Shown here one piece after another: positions 1 through 9,074 of a DNA stretch of 64,000 bases; position 1 is the stretch's first letter, and every line of letters starts with the position of its first letter. The DNA lies in NCBI GenBank assembly GCA_963835465.1, contig CAWIFR010000007.1:124001-188000 (forward strand), read 5' to 3'. This DNA comes from Bog-756 sp963835465. GTDB lineage: Bacteria; Actinomycetota; Acidimicrobiia; Acidimicrobiales; RAAP-2. Below the pieces are notes generated by a model that did no database searches, had not been told where the DNA came from, and saw only the letters and a program-made list of their open reading frames with translations. Both the position numbers and the translations under genes were made by a program.

Positions 1-1090
1 GATCTGGGCCCACATCTGCGGGAGCGACCTCATCCGCGACGCCGATGGGACCGTCTACGTGCTGGAGGACAATCTGCGGGTGCCGTCGGGCGTGTCCTAC
101 CTCCTGGAGAACCGGATGGTGGCCAAGCACGTCTTCCCCGAGATGTTCCGGCACTACAGCATCGAGCCGGTCGACCCCTACATCGGCAGGCTGGCCAACA
201 TGCTGGCCTCCGTGTCCCCCTCCACGGGTGACCCGACCATCGTGGTGCTGACACCGGGCATCTACAACTCGGCCTACTTCGAGCACGCCTTCCTGGCCCA
301 GCAGCTGGGGGTGGAGCTGGTCGAGGGCAGCGACCTGGTGGTGCTGGACGACGACTGCGTCTACGCCCGCACCATCGACGGCCTGCAGCGGGTGGACGTG
401 ATCTACCGGCGGATCGACGACCTCTACCTCGATCCCGAGGTCTTCGTGCCCGAGTCGCTCCTCGGGCGTCCCCGGGCTCATCCGGGCCTGGCGGTCGGGC
501 CGGGTGGCCCTGGTCAACGCGCCGGGGGCCGGCATCGCCGACGACAAGAAGGTCTACTCCTACGTTCCGGACATCATCCGCTTCTTCCTCGACGAGGAAC
601 CCGATCCTGGCCACCGTGCCCACCCTCCGCTGCGGGGACGAGGACTCGCGCCACTACGTCCTCAGCAACCTGGAGCGCCTGGTGGTCAAGCCGGCCAACG
701 AGTCCGGCGGCTACGGGGTCCTGGTGGGCACCCAGGCCAGTGAGGACGAGCTGGGACAGGCGGCCAAGCAGATCGAGGGCGAGCCCAAGAAGTGGGTGGC
801 CCAGCCCATCATCCCCCTCTCCACCGCGCCCACCCTCTGTGACGGGGAGATCGCCCCGCGCCACGTCGATCTCCGGCCCTTCACTCTCCTCGGCCCCGAG
901 GGGGCCTACGTCACCCGGGGCGGGCCTGACCCGGGTGGCCCGGGTGGCCGGCTCACTGGTGGTCAACTCGTCGCAGGGCGGTGGCAGCAAGGACACCTGG
1001 GTGGTCGACAGCCGCAGGGCCGGGCCACCGGTGACGGCGGCCCCGACCGAGGAACCGGGACGGACCGACAGGGAGCCTGGCGAACCGTGA
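1..1090 (+). CDS. Circularly permuted ATP-grasp protein (COG2308 type), 5' partial, frameshifted
   Basis: The window opens inside this gene. Read piecewise it is the C-terminal part of a circularly permuted ATP-grasp protein (DUF404/DUF407 class, predicted peptide ligase). Frame 2 runs from base 2 (PSGVSYLLENR, LTPGIYNSAYFEHAF, YRRIDDLYLDP) to about 470; frame 3 carries VALVNAPGAGIADDKK to about 600; frame 1 carries RLVVKPANESGGYGVL to about 925; frame 2 then resumes with SSQGGGSKDTWVVDS to the stop at 1088-1090. Each junction is explained by one extra base (near 468, 602 and 925), and family motifs continue perfectly across it. An alpha-E gene follows, the usual partner. ATP-binding motifs are family knowledge; the substrate is unknown. 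It is either a pseudogene or a sequence-error artefact; I favour error because there are no stops or substitutions other than the shifts. Confidence 0.8.
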   Translation, partial: IWAHICGSDLIRDADGTVYVLEDNLRVPSGVSYLLENRMVAKHVFPEMFRHYSIEPVDPYIGRLANMLASVSPSTGDPTIVVLTPGIYNSAYFEHAFLAQQLGVELVEGSDLVVLDDDCVYARTIDGLQRVDVIYRRIDDLYLDPEVFVPESLLGRPRAHPGLAVGPGGPGQRAGGRHRRRQEGLLLRSGHHPLLPRRGTRSWPPCPPSAAGTRTRATTSSATWSAWWSSRPTSPAATGSWWAPRPVRTSWDRRPSRSRASPRSGWPSPSSPSPPRPPSVTGRSPRATSISGPSLSSAPRGPTSPGAGLTRVARVAGSLVVNSSQGGGSKDTWVVDSRRAGPPVTAAPTEEPGRTDREPGEP

Positions 1091-1179
1091 CCCGGCCGAC
1101 CGACCGGACAAACCCGACCGAGCGCCCACCCCAACCGTCGGGTGGACGCGAACCCAACGCCGACTCGAAGGAGCCCACC

Positions 1180-2160
1180 ATGCTGCTGGCACGAATGGCC
1201 GAGGCCGTCTATTGGGCGGGGAGGTACCTCGAGCGCGCCGAGGGGACCGCCCGCATCGTCCAGGTCCACACCGACACGCATGTGGACATGCCCGTCGGTG
1301 AGGACGTGGGCTGGGAGCCGCTCCTGGCCATCGTGGGTGTGGACAGTGAGTTCGCCCAGCGGTACGCGGCGGCCACCGACCTCGTGGACGTGGGTGCCGC
1401 CGAGCACGACGTCATCGAGTTCCTGCTGCACGGGGAGGACAACCCCTCGTCCATCCTCTCCTCGATCGCCTCGGCCCGGGAGAACCTCCGCACGGCACGC
1501 CCGGTCGTGCCCCGCGAGGCCTGGGAGGCCTGCAACAACCTCTGGCTGGCCAGCTCGGACAATCTGGCCGAGGCCTCCACGCGCGAGGGAAGGGTGCTGT
1601 GGCTCCGGCGGGTCATCGCCGGGTGCCAACGGATCAACGGTATCTTGCTCGGGACCATGAGCCGCGACGAAGCCATGTCGTTCCTGACCATCGGCCAGAA
1701 CCTCGAGCGGGCCGACCTCACCACCCGGGTGCTCGATGTCCGCTCGGAGAGCCTGCGACCCAGTCAGGGCGACTCCTACGACGAGGTCCACTGGATGGCC
1801 GTCCTCCGGTCACTGGCCGCCTACCAGCCCTTCCGCCGGGCCATGCCGGCCCGGCCCCAGGGCGGCTCCACCTTGCGCTTCCTGCTCCAAGACGACCGGT
1901 TCCCGCGGGCGGTCAGCGCCTGCCTCACCGAGGCACGCGCCCAGCTGAAGGGGCTGGCGCGGTCGGAGGACGCCCTCGACGCCTGCGCCATCGCCTCGCT
2001 CATCGTGGCCTCCGCCGCGGTGCCCCACCTCACCCTCGGGGGACTGAGCGAGTTCCTCGACGAGGTCCAGGTGGCCCTCGACGACATCCACGGGATGGTC
2101 GACGAGACCTACTTCCGACCGACCGTCGTCGGCTGGCAACCTGAGTCCGTGGCTTCGTAG
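1180..2160 (+). CDS. Alpha-E domain protein (COG2307/DUF403)
   Basis: Intact 326-residue protein starting MLLARMAEAVYWAGRYLER, the characteristic opening of alpha-E domain proteins, all-helical partners of circularly permuted ATP-grasp enzymes. Further family features are the TARIVQVHTDTHVD segment and a C-terminal helical bundle ending DDIHGMVDETYF. The start is fixed by AAGGAG at 1168-1173, six bases before ATG; no conserved sequence lies upstream. It sits between two ATP-grasp genes and shows no frameshift itself, unlike both neighbours. The biochemical role of alpha-E domains is not established; the consistent neighbourhood with ATP-grasp and transglutaminase genes suggests a complex making or trimming isopeptide or peptide bonds. 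Confidence 0.88.
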   Translation: MLLARMAEAVYWAGRYLERAEGTARIVQVHTDTHVDMPVGEDVGWEPLLAIVGVDSEFAQRYAAATDLVDVGAAEHDVIEFLLHGEDNPSSILSSIASARENLRTARPVVPREAWEACNNLWLASSDNLAEASTREGRVLWLRRVIAGCQRINGILLGTMSRDEAMSFLTIGQNLERADLTTRVLDVRSESLRPSQGDSYDEVHWMAVLRSLAAYQPFRRAMPARPQGGSTLRFLLQDDRFPRAVSACLTEARAQLKGLARSEDALDACAIASLIVASAAVPHLTLGGLSEFLDEVQVALDDIHGMVDETYFRPTVVGWQPESVAS

Positions 2161-2166
2161 TCCCCG

Positions 2167-5065
2167 GTGTCCGCAAGCCCGCCCGATGACCGCCCCGTGA
2201 GCACCCACCGATTCGCCCGATGCCGCGGCGGGCGGCACGGTGAGGGTCGGCCCCCCAGGCCGGCCGTCGTGACCACGGCGACCACCGTCGGACCCCTGGA
2301 GGGAGGGGACGCTCCCGAACGCCGGCTGTGGTTCCCGAGCCCGAGCTACCGCTCGCGTCCCGGGACGGACCGACGAGTACCTCGGGCCCGACGGCACCGT
2401 GCGGACCCGCTGGAAACAGGTGGCGGCCGAGATGGCCGGGCTGGGGTCGAGCGGGCTGATCGCCCGGCGGTCCGAGGTGGCCCGGCTGCTCCGCAACGAG
2501 GGCGCAACCTACAACGTCACTCGGGACAACCAGAGCCGGCGGCAGGCCTGGTCCCTCGACCCTTGGCCCCTGGTGCATCGAGGAGGCCGAGTGGTCGGCC
2601 CTCGAGTCGGCCGTGGCCCAGCGGGTCGCGCCTCCTCGACCTCATCTTCGCCGACCTCTACGGTGAGCGCCGGCTGCGTGGCCGACGGGCACATCCCAGC
2701 CGAGCTGGTCCTCGGCCATCCGGCGTTCCTTCGGGCCTGCGTCGGGATGGACGTCCTCCGGGACCCCGGCGGATGTTCCTCACCGCGGTGGACGTGGTCC
2801 GTGACGGGTCGGGCGAGTTCCGGGCCATCGGCGACCGGGCCCAGGCCCCCTCGGGACTCGGCTACGCCCTGGTCAACCGGACCATCCTCTCGAGGGTCCT
2901 GCCCAACCTCCACCGCGAGTCCGGCGTGGAGCGCCTGGCCGGGTTCTTCCGCTCCATCCGGTCCGGGGTGGCGTCGATGGCGCCCGAGGGGGTCGACGAA
3001 CCCCGGGTGGTCATCCTCACGCCGGGACCTGCTCAGCGAGACCTACTTCGAGCACGCCTACCTGGCCTCCTACCTCGGCTACCCGCTGGTCGAGGGCCGC
3101 GACCTGGTGGTCAACAACAACCGGGTCTGGCTCCGGACCCTGGCCGGCTTCGACCCGGTGGACGTGGTGATCCGACGGGTCGACGACCAGTGGTGCGACC
3201 CGGTCGAGCTCCGGGCCGACTCGCTGCTCGGGGTGCCCGGGCTGCTGGAGGTGGCCCGGAGGGGCCGGGTCACGGTGCTCAATCCCCTCGGCACCGGCGT
3301 CATCGAAGATCCCGCCCTCACCGGACTGCTCGGCGACGCTGGCCCCGATCCTGCTCGGGCGAGGAACTGGCCCTCCGGGGGCCCGAGACCTGGTGGTGTG
3401 GCCGGCCCGACGAGCTGAGCCATGTGCTGGCCCATCTCGAGCGCCTGATCCTGCTGCCGGTGCGGCCCGGCCCTGCGCAGCCGCCCGTGCTGGCGTCCAC
3501 GCTGTCGGCCGAAGGACTGACGGACCTCCGCGACCGGATCAAGGCTAGGCCCGGGAGCTGGGTGGGCCAGCGAGATCATCGAGCCGTCCACCGCCCCCAC
3601 CGTCACCGACACCGGCACCCTCGAGCCCCGACCGGCCATCATCCGCTCGTTTGCCGTGGCCGACGAGCACTCCAGCACCGGGGACCACCACGGCTACCGG
3701 ATCCTGCCCGGGGGCCTCACCCGGGTGGGGGCGGCTCCCGACTCGCTGATCATCTCCAGCCGGAGCGACGGCACCAGCAAGGACACCTGGGTGGCCTCGG
3801 CCCAGCCGGCCCTGCAGCAGAGCGCCTGGCTTCGGTCGGCTCGCACCACCGTGCGGCCCCCGGCGGTGGCCGATACCTCCGCCCTCCTGCCCGGCCGGGT
3901 GGCGGCCCAGCTGTTCGTCCTGGGTCGGACCGCAGAGCACTCCGAACTGGTCATCCGGCTGATCCGTACGGTGCTGGCGCGACTCGACCAGCCCCTGGCG
4001 GTGGGCGTGGACGGCGGGGCCGAATCCCTCCAGGTCCTGCTCCTGGCCCTGGGAGCCGTCTCGGGGTTCGACCCGGTGTCCGGAGCCCGACGAGGAGGAG
4101 CTCCCCTCACGGCCCACCGACTCGACCGGCGGCCTCGGTGGCCTCGACCCTGCTCCTCCCGGGCCCGTCCCGGTGCCCGACGCGGGGACGGCGACCGGTC
4201 CGGCCCCTCCCGTCGGCCCCGAGGTCGGAGCGGCCCCCGGACCCGAGATCCCGACCGACCGCCGGGCCCTCGCCCTCCTGCTCGACGCCGGGGTCGACGG
4301 GAGCCTGGTCTCGTCGCTCGGTCTGCTGGTGGAGGCCGCGTACTCGGTGCGGGAGCAGCTCTTCGAGCGACTCGTGGCAGCTGGTCGGCGACGTCGAGGA
4401 GGAGTTGGCCCGCCTGCGCAACCGTCCCCCCACCCAGCTGGTCGGGGTGCAGTCCAGCCTCCAGCGGCTGCTCCAGGCCCTGCTCGCCCTGGCCGGCCTG
4501 TCCGCCGAGAACATGGAGCGGGACTCGGCCTGGCTGTTCCTCGATGCCGGACGCCGACTGGAGCGGGCCCAGTCCCTCGTCCGCCTGCTGCGCTCGGTGC
4601 TGGTCCGCCAACGGGCCGGCGTGGTCGAGGACCTCCTCTTGGAGTCGCTGCTGAAGACCTCCGAGAGCCTGATCATCTTCCGGCGGCGGTCAGGGCCGAT
4701 CATGCACGTGGCGGGGGCCGTCGACCTGCTGGTCTACGACGCGGCCAACCCGCGCAGCGTGATCTACCAGCTCGACCGCCTCTTCAACCACCTCGCCGAT
4801 CTGCCCAAGCAGTCCCCGGGCCAACGGCTCACCGACGGCGAGCAGCTCGTACTCCGGACCACGACCATGCTCCGGCTGACCGATGCCGACCAATTGGCCC
4901 GGGTGGACCCGGACACCCACACGCCGCGCCGAGCTCGATGCCGTCCTGGGCCGGGTCGACCAGCTGCTGGCCGAGCTGCTCGACAGCCTCCGGTCCACCT
5001 TCTTCTCGCACGAGCGGCTCTCGGTGCTGGCCGGTCTCCAGCACAATCTGGGGCAGAGCCCATGA
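2167..5065 (+). CDS. Circularly permuted ATP-grasp / alpha-E fusion protein, heavily frameshifted
   Basis: Reconstructing across frames gives a COG2308 ATP-grasp module (DEYLGPDGTVRTRW, GATYNVTRDN, LDLIFADLYGERRL, VADGHIPAELVLGHPAFL, SETYFEHAYLASYLGYP, DELSHVLAHLERLILLP, GGTSKDTWVAS-like region) followed by an alpha-E module (LARLRNRPPTQLVGVQSS, AWLFLDAGRRLERAQ, FFSHERLSVLAGLQHN). This is the usual roughly 850-residue fused form. About thirteen +1 shifts are needed (near 2372, 2576, 2631, 2680, two near 2765, 3025, two near 3340, 3570, 4080, 4360, 4920). The start is uncertain: a GTG at 2167 is the first candidate, but the first 65 residues are arginine-rich and unconvincing. The stop TGA overlaps the next ATG (ATGA), showing the terminal frame is right. 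Family conserved motifs survive between shifts, so sequence error is more likely than decay, but neither is proven. Confidence 0.75.
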
Positions 5066-5952
5066 TGTACCGGATCGTCCACCGCACCAACTACCGCTAT
5101 GCGGCCCCGGTGTCCCGGTGCCGGAACGAGGCCCATCTGCGCCCGAGGGACACCGAGCGCCAGCACTGTCTGGCCAGTGAGCTGGTGGTGGAGCCCACGC
5201 CCACCAGCTGGACCGAACGGACCGACTTCTTCGGCAACCCGGTCGTAGCCTTCGCCGTCGACGGCCCCTTCGACGAGCTCACCGTGGTCGCCACCAGCTC
5301 GGTGTCGGTGTCGGGACGGCAGCCCCTGCCGGCCACCGGGCCGGCCTGGGAGCAGGTGCGCGACCGCCTGGCCGACGATCTCAGCAAGGAGATGCTGGCC
5401 GCTCGCGAGTTCTGCTTCGAGTCGCCCCTCGTGCCCACCTCGCTCGGGGTCCGGACCTACGCGGAGCCGTCCTTCCCCGCGGGCCGACCGCTCGTGGAGG
5501 GTGTGGCCGAGCTGACCGAGCGGATCTTCCAGGACTTCGTCTACGACCCGGGCTTCACGACGGTGACCACACCCCTGGAGGAGGTGCTGCAGTTCCGTCG
5601 CGGGGTCTGTCAGGACTTCGCCCACCTGGCCATCGGCTGCCTGCGGTCGCTCGGCCTGGCCGCCCGGTACGTCTCTGGCTACCTCGAGACGGCGCCGCCG
5701 CCCGGGGAGGAGCGACTCATCGGAGCGGACGCCTCCCACGCCTGGCCGTCGGTGTTCGTCCCTGGATGGGGATGGCTGGACGTCGACCCGACCAATGACC
5801 AGATCGTCGGGTCGACCTACGTCACCACCGCCTGGGGACGCGACTACTCGGACGTGTCGCCGCTGAAGGGCATCGTGTTTGGAGGAGGAGACTCCCACGC
5901 GCTCTCGGTGTCGGTGGACGTGACCCGGTCGGCGTCGGTCGGGGGCGTCTGA
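5062..5952 (+). CDS. Transglutaminase-like cysteine peptidase family protein
   Basis: Intact 296-residue protein with an N-terminal bacterial transglutaminase-like domain (YRIVHRTNYRYAAPVSR, LRPRDTERQ) and a catalytic core with Cys in RRGVCQDFAHLAIGCLRSLG, His in ADASHAWPSVF and Asp in GWLDVDPTND. This is the classic Cys-His-Asp triad. The start ATG at 5062 overlaps the preceding stop by ATGA, so it is translationally coupled to the ATP-grasp/alpha-E gene. In this widespread cluster the peptidase is predicted to cleave or exchange the amide bonds made by the ATP-grasp enzyme; that role is inferred from context. There is no signal peptide, so it is probably cytoplasmic. Confidence 0.92.
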   Translation: MMYRIVHRTNYRYAAPVSRCRNEAHLRPRDTERQHCLASELVVEPTPTSWTERTDFFGNPVVAFAVDGPFDELTVVATSSVSVSGRQPLPATGPAWEQVRDRLADDLSKEMLAAREFCFESPLVPTSLGVRTYAEPSFPAGRPLVEGVAELTERIFQDFVYDPGFTTVTTPLEEVLQFRRGVCQDFAHLAIGCLRSLGLAARYVSGYLETAPPPGEERLIGADASHAWPSVFVPGWGWLDVDPTNDQIVGSTYVTTAWGRDYSDVSPLKGIVFGGGDSHALSVSVDVTRSASVGGV

Positions 5953-6120
5953 CCAGAGCCCCGGGCTGACCGGCCGATGGGCGGGGGCGCCACTCAGTTC
6001 CCCGGTTGTCGGAGAACGTGGATTGTCGTGCGCCGACTTGCTAGGTTGCTTCCCGATTCGCCTGCGGAATCGGGTCACCAGGAGACCCGGGGGGGTGGGC
6101 GGGAAGAATGGGGGAAGTTG

Positions 6121-7332
6121 ATGGAACGCACCAAGAGGTCGCGCTCGGCCGCACTGGTCCGCGCCGCACTGGCGGCCGGCCTGCTGTGCAGTGCGTCGGT
6201 GGTCGCCGTCGGACTGACCACGGCGACGGCAGGGGCGGCGACCGAACAACCCATCGTCCTCGGGGACATCTGTAGCTGCACCGGCCCGGAGGCGTCGTCG
6301 ATCGCCCAGACCAGTCCCACCATCCAGGCCTGGGCGTCGTACGAGAACGCCCACGGCGGCATCGCCGGCCACAAGGTCAAGGTCATCGTGAAGGACGACG
6401 GCTACAACCCCGGTACCGCCCTGGCCGATGCCAAGGAGTTGGTGAACACCGACCATGCGGTGGCCATCTTCGACAACAGCGACGTCGACACGTCGTGGGC
6501 GTCGTACATCCAACAGGCGAAGATCCCCGGCATCGGCGGTCTGGACACCGAGGCCGGGTACACCAATCCCGACTTCTTCCCGCCTGGCGGCACCTATCAG
6601 TTCGAGACCACGGTGGGCGCCCAGGCCGCCAAGGAGGCCGGCATCAAGAAGGAGGCCGACCTGTACTGCGTGGAGGTGGCCATCTGCGCCCAGTCCTCGG
6701 CACAGGTGAAGACCTCCCTGCAGAAGGTGGGCCTCCAACTGGTGTACACGGCGGGCATCGGCTTCGCCGCTCCCAACTACACAGCCGAGTGTCTGGCCGC
6801 CAAGCAGAGCGGGGCCACGGGGATGACCGTGGCCGACGCCTCGGCCGTGGTGGCCAAGGTGGCCACCGACTGCGCGGCCCAGGGCTACACCCCCACCGAG
6901 CTGAGCGGTGATGGGTCGGTCTCCATCTCATGGCTCAACACCCCCGGCATGGAGGGCAACATCGACAGCGAGCCGGACCTGCCGTGGTTCGTCCACAGCA
7001 GCGCCACCAAGCCCTTCTACGATGCCCTGGCCAAGTACGCACCCTCGGTCCCGAAGAGTGTGAACTTCGGGGAGATCGCCCTGTCCACCTGGGCGGCCGG
7101 CATCGAGGTCCAAGAGGCCATCCAGGCCGGCAAGGTCACCGCCACGCCCACGGCCGCCGAGGTGACCAACGGCTTGTACAACCTGCCCAAGGGCACCACC
7201 CTCGGTGGGCTGTCGCCTCCCATCCACTTCGTGAAGGGCGCCATCGCCTCCAATCCGTGCTCCTACATCATGGGGATCAAGAACCATAAGTTCGTGGAGC
7301 TCCACGGCGGCCACCTGCTCTGCTCCAAATAG
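6121..7332 (+). CDS. ABC transporter substrate-binding protein, branched-chain amino acid type
   Basis: 403-residue exported protein. Residues 1-40 form a Sec signal peptide: a basic start (MERTKRSRSAALVR), a hydrophobic core and an AGA-A cleavage region. The mature part has the type I periplasmic-binding fold of LivJ/amide-binding proteins (IVLGDICSCTGPEASSIAQ, YENAHGGIAGHKVKVIV, ALADAKELVN). Cysteine pairs in the mature domain could form disulfides. The ATG at 6121 begins the signal peptide. No permease or ATPase gene lies next to it, so it is an orphan binding protein in this window. The ligand cannot be predicted from sequence. Confidence 0.85.
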   Translation: MERTKRSRSAALVRAALAAGLLCSASVVAVGLTTATAGAATEQPIVLGDICSCTGPEASSIAQTSPTIQAWASYENAHGGIAGHKVKVIVKDDGYNPGTALADAKELVNTDHAVAIFDNSDVDTSWASYIQQAKIPGIGGLDTEAGYTNPDFFPPGGTYQFETTVGAQAAKEAGIKKEADLYCVEVAICAQSSAQVKTSLQKVGLQLVYTAGIGFAAPNYTAECLAAKQSGATGMTVADASAVVAKVATDCAAQGYTPTELSGDGSVSISWLNTPGMEGNIDSEPDLPWFVHSSATKPFYDALAKYAPSVPKSVNFGEIALSTWAAGIEVQEAIQAGKVTATPTAAEVTNGLYNLPKGTTLGGLSPPIHFVKGAIASNPCSYIMGIKNHKFVELHGGHLLCSK

Positions 7333-7358
7333 GCTCGGCGCTGAGCGCTCCTCGACGT

Positions 7359-7373
7359 CCGGTCGGCGACCGG
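7359..7373. terminator. Possible hairpin between convergent genes
   Basis: CCGGTC and GACCGG flank a GGC loop in the 57-base gap between the binding-protein gene and the convergent SCO6745-family gene. The stem is 6 bp and GC-only apart from one pair, with no U-tract. A weak call based on position. Confidence 0.35.
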
Positions 7374-7389
7374 CCGGGACGACAGGCGA

Positions 7390-8124
7390 TCAGACAAGCA
7401 GGGCTGAGGCGATGCGCTCCACGCCTGTGGCCAGCGCGTCGGCACCGGCCTCGTCCAGCACGGCATAGGCCGGCCGTACCAGGGCGTCGGTCAGGTCGTC
7501 GGCTGCCGCCATGGCCGCCCGCTCGGCGGAACCGATGACGGGGGCATCGTCCTCGGCCCATCCGAACATCTCCCCTTCGTCGGGTCGGGTCACATAGTGG
7601 GCCGTCTTGGCGTCTAGTCCGCTGGCCCGCACCGCGAGGAGGTGCGCACTGCCCCGGAACTCGCGGAGGACCGCCGTGAGCTGCAGGGCCCGTGCGGGGA
7701 GGTCCTCGGCCAGCGGCTCTCCGCGGAATCCGGCGTAGAGCGGAAGCCCCACGTAGTCGGCGGCATCGTTCACCGCCCCGGCGGCCTCGCAGTAGGCACG
7801 GAGACCATCCATCCCGGTGAGCTTGGACCGGCCCAAATCCGCACAGCAGGCGAAGTGGGCCCGGGCCGCCTCCCGGGGGGCCATGACCGCCCGGGCGGAG
7901 TCCCACATCGATCGCACCACGGTGGGGTTGAAGTAGCCGAAGGCGCTGACGACCACCTCGGCTTCGACGTCGCCGAGCACGCCGCCCCGGCCGAGGAAGT
8001 AGAACCGGAACAGGTCGAGTCCCAGCTCCTTGCCGCGGGCCGCGGTCTCGGGGGTGAAGTAGTAGGCCCAACCGGTATCCCTGATAACCGGACAGGCCCG
8101 AGCCAGAAGTTCGTCGGTGGTCAT
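7390..8124 (-). CDS. SCO6745 family protein (SalK-like)
   Basis: 244-residue protein resembling the actinobacterial SCO6745/SalK family. Typical segments are GWAYYFTPETAARGKELGLD near residues 18-37, GRGGVLGDVEAEVVVSAFGY and NPTVVRSMW. Members are helical proteins sometimes found with antibiotic clusters; no biochemical function is established. ATG at 8124 lies six bases after TACGCT on the minus strand with no Shine-Dalgarno, so a leaderless transcript is likely. It is divergent from the SDR gene. Confidence 0.8.
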   Translation of the reverse strand: MTTDELLARACPVIRDTGWAYYFTPETAARGKELGLDLFRFYFLGRGGVLGDVEAEVVVSAFGYFNPTVVRSMWDSARAVMAPREAARAHFACCADLGRSKLTGMDGLRAYCEAAGAVNDAADYVGLPLYAGFRGEPLAEDLPARALQLTAVLREFRGSAHLLAVRASGLDAKTAHYVTRPDEGEMFGWAEDDAPVIGSAERAAMAAADDLTDALVRPAYAVLDEAGADALATGVERIASALLV

Positions 8125-8130
8125 CGACGG

Positions 8131-8136
8131 AGCGTA
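8131..8136 (-). promoter_or_regulatory. -10 element TACGCT, leaderless start of SCO6745-family gene
   Basis: TACGCT on the minus strand, a six-base spacer, then ATG at 8124. This spacing puts the transcription start on the start codon. Confidence 0.6.
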
Positions 8137-8240
8137 ACCCCGACCCGGCTGCCGTGGCCCAGCATGGGGCCGCCCCTCGGACCGCGATCCGGGGACACAT
8201 TGGTTGTCACTCCGGTCACCGCGCCGGACCGTGGGTGCCC

Positions 8241-8246
8241 TACGCT
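8241..8246 (+). promoter_or_regulatory. -10 element TACGCT, leaderless start of SDR gene
   Basis: TACGCT, spacer CACGCC, then GTG at 8253. It is the same hexamer as the divergent promoter 105 bases away. Confidence 0.6.
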
Positions 8247-8252
8247 CACGCC

Positions 8253-9041
8253 GTGCGGATCCTCATCACCGGCGCAGCGCGCGCCATAGGAGCGGCTGCG
8301 GCCGCGGAGCTCACCCGGGCCGGCCACGAGGTCGTGGCCACCGCCCGGGACGTCACGCTCCTCGAGGGACTGGATGTCGCCCTGCGGCTCTCGCTCGACG
8401 TGACCGACGACGACTCCGTCCGTCGGGCCATGCAGGAGGCCGGCGGACTGGATGCCGTGGTCAACAACGCGGCCCTCTCGGGCAAGGGCCCGCTCAAGAG
8501 CTTCCCCCTCGACCGTCTGGGCGCCATGCTCGACACCAACACCCTCGGTCCCCTGCGCGTCCTCCAGCACCTGCTGCCGGATTGGCGGGACCGGGGCCAC
8601 GGCGTGGTGGTCAACGTCAGCTCGGTCCAGGGTCGGGTGGCCGTCCCCCTGGAGGGCCCCTACTCGATGTCCAAGTTCGGGCTCGAGGCGCTGTCCGAGA
8701 CGCTGCACCACGAGCTCGGCCACTTCGGCATCCGGGTGGTGGTCGTCGAGCCGGGCTACATCGCCCCGGGAATGAAGCCGGTGGATCACGTGCCCGGTGA
8801 CAACGCCTACGGGCCGCTCTGGGACGAGTGGACAGGTACCGACCTGAAGGTGACCGGCCCTCAGGGTCGGCCCGGGCCCGAGCTGGTGGCCAAGGCCATC
8901 CGCTCGGCGATCGAGGACCCGGCCACGCCGTTCCGGGTCCCGGTGGGCGACGATGCCGCCAGGATCCTCGGGGCCCGGTCGCAGCTGGGCGACGCCGACT
9001 TCGAAGCCGCTATGCGCTCCACGTTGGGCCTGACCTGGTGA
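8253..9041 (+). CDS. Short-chain dehydrogenase/reductase
   Basis: 262-residue classical SDR. The N-terminal Rossmann nucleotide-binding motif is slightly divergent (ITGAARAIGAAAAAEL, where TGxxxGIG is usual). NNA occurs at residues 70-72, Ser in VNVSSVQGR, and the catalytic YSMSK (YxxxK). EPGYIAPGM follows the active site. It is an NAD(P)-dependent oxidoreductase of unknown substrate. GTG at 8253 is chosen because it starts exactly at the Rossmann strand and lies six bases after TACGCT; an upstream in-frame extension to 8154 has no conserved sequence. The gene ends at a strong bidirectional hairpin. Confidence 0.88.
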   Translation: MRILITGAARAIGAAAAAELTRAGHEVVATARDVTLLEGLDVALRLSLDVTDDDSVRRAMQEAGGLDAVVNNAALSGKGPLKSFPLDRLGAMLDTNTLGPLRVLQHLLPDWRDRGHGVVVNVSSVQGRVAVPLEGPYSMSKFGLEALSETLHHELGHFGIRVVVVEPGYIAPGMKPVDHVPGDNAYGPLWDEWTGTDLKVTGPQGRPGPELVAKAIRSAIEDPATPFRVPVGDDAARILGARSQLGDADFEAAMRSTLGLTW

Positions 9042-9047
9042 CCGTCC

Positions 9048-9073
9048 CGCCCCGAGCCGCCCAGCTCGGGGCG
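9048..9073. terminator. Bidirectional hairpin terminator
   Basis: A perfect 10-bp stem (CGCCCCGAGC / GCTCGGGGCG) with a six-base loop fills the 33-base gap between the SDR gene and the convergent haemoglobin gene. There is no U-tract, as often in high-GC actinobacteria. Confidence 0.75.
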
Positions 9074-9074
9074 A

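Noticed and set aside
465..4930. Programmed ribosomal frameshifting in the ATP-grasp genes
   Set aside because: About sixteen shifts in two genes, without slippery heptamers or downstream structures common to them, is not a plausible recoding scheme.
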